NCBI GenBank assembly: GCA_947346365.1
Contig: CANAAV010000010.1
Coordinates: 1 to 64,000 of the forward strand
Length of the DNA stretch: 64,000 nucleotides
Reading direction: 5' to 3'
From: an uncultured Flavonifractor sp.
GTDB taxonomy: Bacteria; Bacillota; Clostridia; Oscillospirales; Oscillospiraceae
Shown: positions 59,576 to 64,000 of the stretch, one piece after another
Layout: the number at the start of each line of letters is the position of its first letter
Numbering within the stretch: the stretch's first letter is position 1
Translations under genes and position numbers: made by a program
Notes under the pieces: model-generated
Database searches by the model: none
Told to the model about the DNA's origin: nothing
The model's input: the letters and a program-made list of their open reading frames with translations, nothing else

Positions 59576-59879
59576 AAAAAACGCCCCTGATGCCGAGCAT
59601 CAAGGACGAGAGCATTTCGCTTCGTGGTACCACCTTGCTTTACCCAAATCTCACGATTTTGAGCCTTTATACGTACAGGTTGCCCGATACGCCTGCGCTA
59701 TGACGGGCGCGCCCGTCGCAGCCTGATGCAGCTTTTCTGCACTCGGTGCGCGGCTCCAAGACCATCTTCTCCATAGCCTTTGGCGCCCGTTCCCACCAAT
59801 CCGGGCTCTCTGTAACCTATCTCCATGGGTACTCTTCTTTTCATTGCCTTTGACGGCGATATTCCATTGTTCCGAGGTT
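59576..59879 (-). ncRNA. T-box leader (methionine type) of metQ
   Basis: On the minus strand the Stem I hallmark AGAGAGCCCGGATTGGTGGG is followed by a specifier loop GAAGATGGTCTTGGAG with codon AUG (59763-59765), then the T-box core AAGGTGGTACCACGAA (59621-59636) and a terminator hairpin (GATGC CGA GCATC core) ending in six Ts at 59576-59581. Uncharged tRNA-Met would stabilise the antiterminator and turn on metQ when methionine is scarce. Specifier assignment is by eye. Confidence 0.92.
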
Positions 59880-59885
59880 GTGAAT

Positions 59886-59914
59886 AGTTTAACTCGATAA
59901 AGCCCTCCTGTCAA
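59886..59914 (-). promoter_or_regulatory. SigA-type promoter of the metQ T-box leader
   Basis: TTGACA, 17 bp, TAAACT on the minus strand, in the gap after metI. Start ~59879. Confidence 0.75.
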
Positions 59915-59969
59915 CTGGTTAATTTCAACAAAAGTTCCAATAAAACAGAAGGGCTTTTTCGAGAAACGC

Positions 59970-60740
59970 CTATATGCCGGGGCGACGGCGGGCTGTACGC
60001 TCCTTTTTCTGGATTTCCCGCAGCCGGCCCTTTTTCTCTGCAAGACGCACCCGCCGGTCCAGCCGGAGGGCCAAATGGGTTCCGATGGACTGGATGAGCT
60101 GCACCAAAATAACAATGAGCACCACCGAGACCAGCATGACCCCGTAGTTGTATTTATTATAGCCATAGTTGATGGCAATTTTGCCCAGACCGCCTCCGCC
60201 GATAGCGCCGGCCATGGCGCCGTAGCTGAGGATTGTAATAAAGGAGGTGGTTGCCGCGGCAATGAGCGCGGGCAGGCTTTCCGGCAGAATTACCTTCCAT
60301 ACGATCTGAAAGGGGGAGCAGCCCATGGCCTGGGCCGCCTCCAGCACACCCTTGTCCACCTCTCTCAGGGTGCTCTCTACCAGACGGGCGACAAAGGGGG
60401 CCGCGGCGATAATCAAGGGCGGGATGGAGGCGATAGTGCCCACTCGCGTGCCCACCAAAACCTTGCTCAGAGGCAGAACCATCAGCATCAGGATCAAAAA
60501 GGGCACCGAGCGCAGGACGTTGATGACAAAATTCAAAACCTTCATCACAGGGGCGGGGAGGGGGCGCACGCCGTCCTTCTCCCCCACCACCAGCAGAATG
60601 CCCAGCAGCAGGCCCAGCAGACAGGCCGCGGCGGTGGCCGCCACAGTGGCATAGACCGTCTCCCAGATGCCGTCCAGAAATTCTGCGTGCATTCTGGGAT
60701 TGGTCAGAACATCAGTAATCTGTTCCAACACTTTATCCAT
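59970..60740 (-). CDS. metI: Methionine ABC transporter permease MetI
   Basis: 256 residues with five or more membrane helices (CLLGLLLGILLVVG, FVINVLRSVPFLILMLMVLP, IPPLIIAAAPFVARLVES). The EAA-type motif EVDKGVLEAAQAMGCSPFQI and the SYGAMAGAIGGGGLGKIAIN segment are typical of MetI. It overlaps metN by 8 nt. The basic C-tail (AEKKGRLREIQKKERTARRR) is cytoplasmic. Confidence 0.93.
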   Translation of the reverse strand: MDKVLEQITDVLTNPRMHAEFLDGIWETVYATVAATAAACLLGLLLGILLVVGEKDGVRPLPAPVMKVLNFVINVLRSVPFLILMLMVLPLSKVLVGTRVGTIASIPPLIIAAAPFVARLVESTLREVDKGVLEAAQAMGCSPFQIVWKVILPESLPALIAAATTSFITILSYGAMAGAIGGGGLGKIAINYGYNKYNYGVMLVSVVLIVILVQLIQSIGTHLALRLDRRVRLAEKKGRLREIQKKERTARRRPGI

Positions 60741-61737
60741 GGTAATCGGGCACCTCCTCTACGGTCACGTCTGGCTGAGCGCGCAGGTAAGCCAGGGCTT
60801 TAGCGGCCTCCGTCCCATCCTGAGGCAGACCCAGCAGCATAGTGCCGAAAGCCTGACCGTTGACATTGCGGGTATCGGCCCCCAATATATTGACCTTAAC
60901 GCCGCAGTCGATGGCCAGCGAGGCGATCAGCGGTTCATAAGAGGAGCCGCCGTTGAAAGCGATGCGCACCACGTTGGCGGCGCTCAGCTGATCCAGGCGC
61001 ACGCCGTCGGGGTAGACCAGCCGCCGGCCGGCCTCGGTCTGGGGATTTTGGAAGACCTCCTCCACCGTGCCGGTTTCCATCACGCGGCCATGGTCCAGAA
61101 TGGCCACATGGGAGCAGATCTCCTCCACCACCGCCATCTCATGGGTGATAATCACAACGGTGATGCCCATGCGCCGGTTGATGTCCTGAATCAGCCGCAG
61201 GATGGAGCGAGTGGTGGTGGGATCCAGAGCAGAGGTGGCCTCGTCACACAAAAGGACCTTGGGATCGCTGGCCAGGGCCCGGGCAATGGCAATGCGCTGC
61301 TTTTGTCCGCCGGAGAGCTGGACCGGATATGCGCCGGCTTTGTCGGGCAGGCCCACAATCTCCAGCAGCTGCATGCCCTTCTGCCTGGCCTGAGCGGCGT
61401 CCATCCCGGCAATCTCCATGGGAAAACAGATATTTTTCAGGCAGGTGCGCTGCATCAGCAGGTTGAACTGCTGAAAAATCATGCCGATGGACCGACGCAT
61501 CTGCCGCAGCTGTTTGGGCGCAAGGGCGGTCATGTCCTGTCCGTCAATGAGGACCTGCCCGCTGCTTGGGCGCTCCAGCAGGTTGATGCAGCGAACCAAG
61601 GTGGATTTGCCCGCGCCGCTCATACCCACCACGCCGAAAATATCTCCGTCAGAGATAGTCAAATTTACGTCTTTCAAAGCGTCAAAACTGCCCTCGGAGG
61701 TTGGGAAAGTTTTGGAAAGCTGTCTCAGTTCGATCAA
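60733..61737 (-). CDS. metN: Methionine ABC transporter ATPase MetN with NIL domain
   Basis: 334 residues. Walker A GMSGAGKST (~38-46), Q-loop IFQQFNLL, signature LSGGQKQRIAIARAL, Walker B LLCDEATSALDP, THEMAVV. The last ~80 residues form a NIL (C2) domain that in relatives binds methionine and trans-inhibits transport. Start is a TTG preceded by AAAGGAG at 8 nt. Couples to metI by 8-nt overlap. Confidence 0.95.
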   Translation of the reverse strand: MIELRQLSKTFPTSEGSFDALKDVNLTISDGDIFGVVGMSGAGKSTLVRCINLLERPSSGQVLIDGQDMTALAPKQLRQMRRSIGMIFQQFNLLMQRTCLKNICFPMEIAGMDAAQARQKGMQLLEIVGLPDKAGAYPVQLSGGQKQRIAIARALASDPKVLLCDEATSALDPTTTRSILRLIQDINRRMGITVVIITHEMAVVEEICSHVAILDHGRVMETGTVEEVFQNPQTEAGRRLVYPDGVRLDQLSAANVVRIAFNGGSSYEPLIASLAIDCGVKVNILGADTRNVNGQAFGTMLLGLPQDGTEAAKALAYLRAQPDVTVEEVPDYHG

Positions 61738-61951
61738 GGCGCACGCTCCTTTGCGCCCCAGAAGAGCCGGGAAAAGGGCGCGTTGATATCATGGGGGAAC
61801 CTCTGACGAAAGGGGGCCTGCGGCTCTTTTGCGCCGGAAAGGCGGGGCGCTTTTCTGAATAGGCAGAGCTTTTATGCGGCATTGCGCCTTTTTACGGCAC
61901 AAAACCACCATAAAGCACGTTTATCAAAGAAATCAGACGGTTCCTTAAGCG
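61738..61951 (-). other. ~214-nt untranslated leader of metN, unclassified
   Basis: From the predicted start at ~61951 to the TTG, the leader holds several inverted repeats (AAGAGCCG.../CGGCTCTT; GCGCAAAGGAGCGTGCGCC around the ribosome site). No S-box (SAM-I), T-box or other riboswitch consensus is recognisable by eye. Sequestration of the ribosome site by the GCGC stem is possible. Confidence 0.4.
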
Positions 61952-61957
61952 GGTTCC

Positions 61958-61986
61958 ATTGTATGTCAGAACCAAAAAGATGTCAA
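61958..61986 (-). promoter_or_regulatory. SigA-type promoter of metNI
   Basis: Perfect TTGACA, 17 bp, TACAAT on the minus strand, just downstream of the pth stop. Confidence 0.72.
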
Positions 61987-62028
61987 GGCGGCGGACGCTT
62001 TTTTCTCCGTTCTACAGGAGCAGGCCAT

Positions 62029-62622
62029 TTAGTTAAAGCGGCTCATGGCCCGGTCCAATCCCTCCCGCAGGCAGCATTCCACCCCATCGGCGGCCCGCTT
62101 GACCGTCTCGTTCATAATTTTTTGGTCTTCCCCGGTGAATTTGGACAAAACCCAGTCGGCCATATCATAGTCTGGGTGCGGCTTTCCGCCCACGCCGATC
62201 TTCAGACGGGGAAAAGCGTCGGTTCCCAGGTGCTGAATAATATTTTTCAGACCGTTGTGCCCCCCGGCAGAGCCGCTCTTGCGGATGCGAAGCTTTCCCA
62301 GGGGAAGGGATACGTCGTCGGAGATTACGAGCACCCGTTCCGGAGGGAGCCGATAAAACCGCCGCGCCTCTCCCACCGATTCGCCGGACAGGTTCATGTA
62401 GGTGACAGGCTTCATCAGCAGCGCCTTTACGCCCCCCAGCTCCATGACGTTTGTTAGGGCCCGGTATTTGAGCCGCTGCACCGGAATCCGGGCGCGCTCT
62501 GCCAGTTCGTCAACGGTCAGAAAGCCGGCGTTGTGCCGGGTGTTCTCATATTGTTCGCCGGGATTGCCCAGGCCCACAATGAGCCATTGAACCCCGGAGT
62601 CATGCGCTCTGGTGAAAAACAC
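62029..62622 (-). CDS. pth: Peptidyl-tRNA hydrolase
   Basis: 197 residues. LIVGLGNPGEQYENTRHNAG carries the substrate-binding Asn and catalytic His, PVTYMNLSGESV and VISDDVSLPLGKLRIRKSGS (catalytic Asp), and GGHNGLKNIIQHLG. It frees tRNA from peptidyl-tRNAs. There is no ATG; GTG 62622 (after GGGGGA) gives ten extra residues before the family core, and other starts cannot be excluded. Downstream of prs with a hairpin between. Confidence 0.93.
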   Translation of the reverse strand: MFFTRAHDSGVQWLIVGLGNPGEQYENTRHNAGFLTVDELAERARIPVQRLKYRALTNVMELGGVKALLMKPVTYMNLSGESVGEARRFYRLPPERVLVISDDVSLPLGKLRIRKSGSAGGHNGLKNIIQHLGTDAFPRLKIGVGGKPHPDYDMADWVLSKFTGEDQKIMNETVKRAADGVECCLREGLDRAMSRFN

Positions 62623-62640
62623 GCCGATTCCCCCAATGTG

Positions 62641-62667
62641 AGGGGGCGGAGCACCGCTCCGCCCCCT
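62641..62667. terminator. GC-rich hairpin between prs and pth
   Basis: AGGGGGCGGAGC ACC GCTCCGCCCCCT, perfect 12-bp stem, just before pth; no U-run, so perhaps a partial terminator. Confidence 0.55.
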
Positions 62668-62695
62668 TAGGACTATTTTATGCGCCTGGTTTGGA

Positions 62696-63652
62696 TTATA
62701 CGAACAGCTTGGAGACCGAAACCTCCTCATAGATGCGCTCAATGGCCTCCGCGAACATGTGCGCCACAGAAAGGTACTTGAGCTTGGAGCAGCGGACCTC
62801 CGGGCGGGGCGGGACGGTGTTGAGGAAAATGACTTCTTCAATCACGCTTTTTTCAATGCGATCCACGGCGGGACCGGAGAGAACGCCATGGCTGGCGCAG
62901 GCGTAGACCTTTGTGGCGCCGCCTAATTCCACCAGGGCCTGGGCCGCTCCGCACAGAGAGCCGCCGGTATCCACCATGTCGTCAAAGAGGATGACCTGCT
63001 TGCCCCGCACGTCGCCGATGATGTTCATGACCTCGGAGGAATTGGCCTTCTGGCGGCGTTTGTCCACGATAGCCAGGGACATGCCCAGCTTCTGGGCGAA
63101 AGCCCGGGCCCGGGCCACGCTGCCTACGTCGGGAGAGACCACCATCACGTCGTCCTGGCCGGCAAAACGGTCATGGAAATACTGGGTAAAAATGGGGTTG
63201 CCCAGGAGATTGTCCACGGGGATATCGAAAAAGCCCTGGATCTGAGAGGCGTGCAGGTCCATGGTGAGCACCCGGTCGGCGCCGGCGCGGGTAATCAGGT
63301 TGGCGACCAGCTTGGCGGAGATGGGATCCCGGGGTTTGGCCTTTCGGTCCTGCCGGGCATAGCCAAAATAGGGCACTACGGCGGTAATCCGTCCGGCGGA
63401 GGCCCGCTTAAGCGCGTCGATGATGATGAGCATTTCCATCAGATTGTCATTGACCGGGGCGCAGGTGGACTGGACGACGAACACGTCGGAGCCGCGGACT
63501 GTCTCATAAATAGAGACAAAGTTTTCGCCGTCGGAAAAAGCGCCCACCTCCGCGTTGCCCAGATCAGTGCCCAATTCCTTACAGATGGCCTCTGCTAAGG
63601 GGCGGTTGGAATTGCCGGAAAAGATCTTGATATCCTTGCCGTGTGCGATCAT
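62696..63652 (-). CDS. prs: Ribose-phosphate pyrophosphokinase
   Basis: 318 residues. GNSNRPLAEAICKELG, FSDGENFVSIYETVRGSDVF, PYFGYARQDRKAKPRDPIS (ATP loop), MDLHASQIQGFFDIPVDNL, and the PRPP motif VILFDDMVDTGGSLCGAAQA. Makes PRPP for nucleotide, His and Trp synthesis. Probably follows glmU in an operon, 51 bp downstream of its stop, as in B. subtilis. Confidence 0.96.
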   Translation of the reverse strand: MIAHGKDIKIFSGNSNRPLAEAICKELGTDLGNAEVGAFSDGENFVSIYETVRGSDVFVVQSTCAPVNDNLMEMLIIIDALKRASAGRITAVVPYFGYARQDRKAKPRDPISAKLVANLITRAGADRVLTMDLHASQIQGFFDIPVDNLLGNPIFTQYFHDRFAGQDDVMVVSPDVGSVARARAFAQKLGMSLAIVDKRRQKANSSEVMNIIGDVRGKQVILFDDMVDTGGSLCGAAQALVELGGATKVYACASHGVLSGPAVDRIEKSVIEEVIFLNTVPPRPEVRCSKLKYLSVAHMFAEAIERIYEEVSVSKLFV

Positions 63653-63703
63653 AGTTTTGACATCCTCTCCTTTATAGTTTCCCCGCGGCGCGGGGCGGCT
63701 TCC

Positions 63704-64000
<297 letters not shown>

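Noticed and set aside
61738..61951. SAM-I riboswitch upstream of metN
   Set aside because: The conserved S-box core is not present by eye.

Overview
The window is bacterial chromosome from a GC-rich, anaerobic Firmicute, most likely of the Oscillospiraceae type (Flavonifractor/Lawsonibacter/Oscillibacter-like). This is inferred from gene content, not from a 16S gene. The grounds are: a trimeric electron-bifurcating [FeFe] hydrogenase locus with DRTGG/HATPase accessory genes; glgB-glgC-glgD-glgA; a T-box leader; a small Cys-rich membrane protein; AGGAGG-type ribosome binding sites; consensus SigA promoters with 17-bp spacing; and several small intergenic repeat families. No rRNA, CRISPR, prophage or intact transposase gene is visible.

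Layout. 1-5.9 kb: 5' part of a sigma54-interacting PAS regulator, tRNA-Leu(CAA), a broken DUF853/HerA-like ATPase gene, a MITE-like element, a CBS protein, and a MurE-like ligase coupled to a QueG-like Fe-S protein. 6-9 kb: a TrpX/ABC_sub_bind-type ABC transporter. 9.3-15.2 kb: WecG/TagA glycosyltransferase, DJ-1 protein, 5-formyl-THF cyclo-ligase, an 18-cysteine mini-protein, MltG, U32 peptidase, acyltransferase. 15.4-17.9 kb: an AT-rich HD-domain gene, then a GNAT/DUF2156 pair. 18.3-25.1 kb: an oligopeptide transporter (oppBCDF plus oppA). 25.2-27.5 kb: an AT-rich islet between tRNA-Arg(CCU) and tRNA-Leu(UAG) with a decayed gene and a truncated toxin/immunity-like pair, bracketed by inverted repeats. 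27.6-38 kb: pyridoxamine kinase, LysE-type exporter with HxlR regulator, RlmB, a P-type-ATPase-like pseudoenzyme, a TIM-barrel protein, a lipoprotein, a YheO-like regulator, a pseudo-deacetylase.

38-47 kb is the most coherent system. It holds hydA/hydB/hydC with a 2Fe-2S thioredoxin-like protein, two stand-alone HATPases, two DRTGG proteins, a PHP phosphoesterase, a membrane-tailed HTH protein and a divergent hydrogenase-like Fe-S protein. A Rex-like operator sits at an internal promoter. It reads as an H2/NADH-redox enzyme plus a possible sensing and signalling module.

47-64 kb holds core metabolism: serC-DUF1963-serA (serine synthesis), prfB (without the RF2 frameshift), the glycogen operon glgB-C-D-A followed by an Rrf2 regulator, metNI and metQ (methionine import; metQ has its own Met T-box), pth, prs and the 3' end of glmU.

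Coordinates and starts were assigned by reading frames, ribosome binding sites and overlaps by eye. Functions come from recognised family motifs and were not checked against a database.
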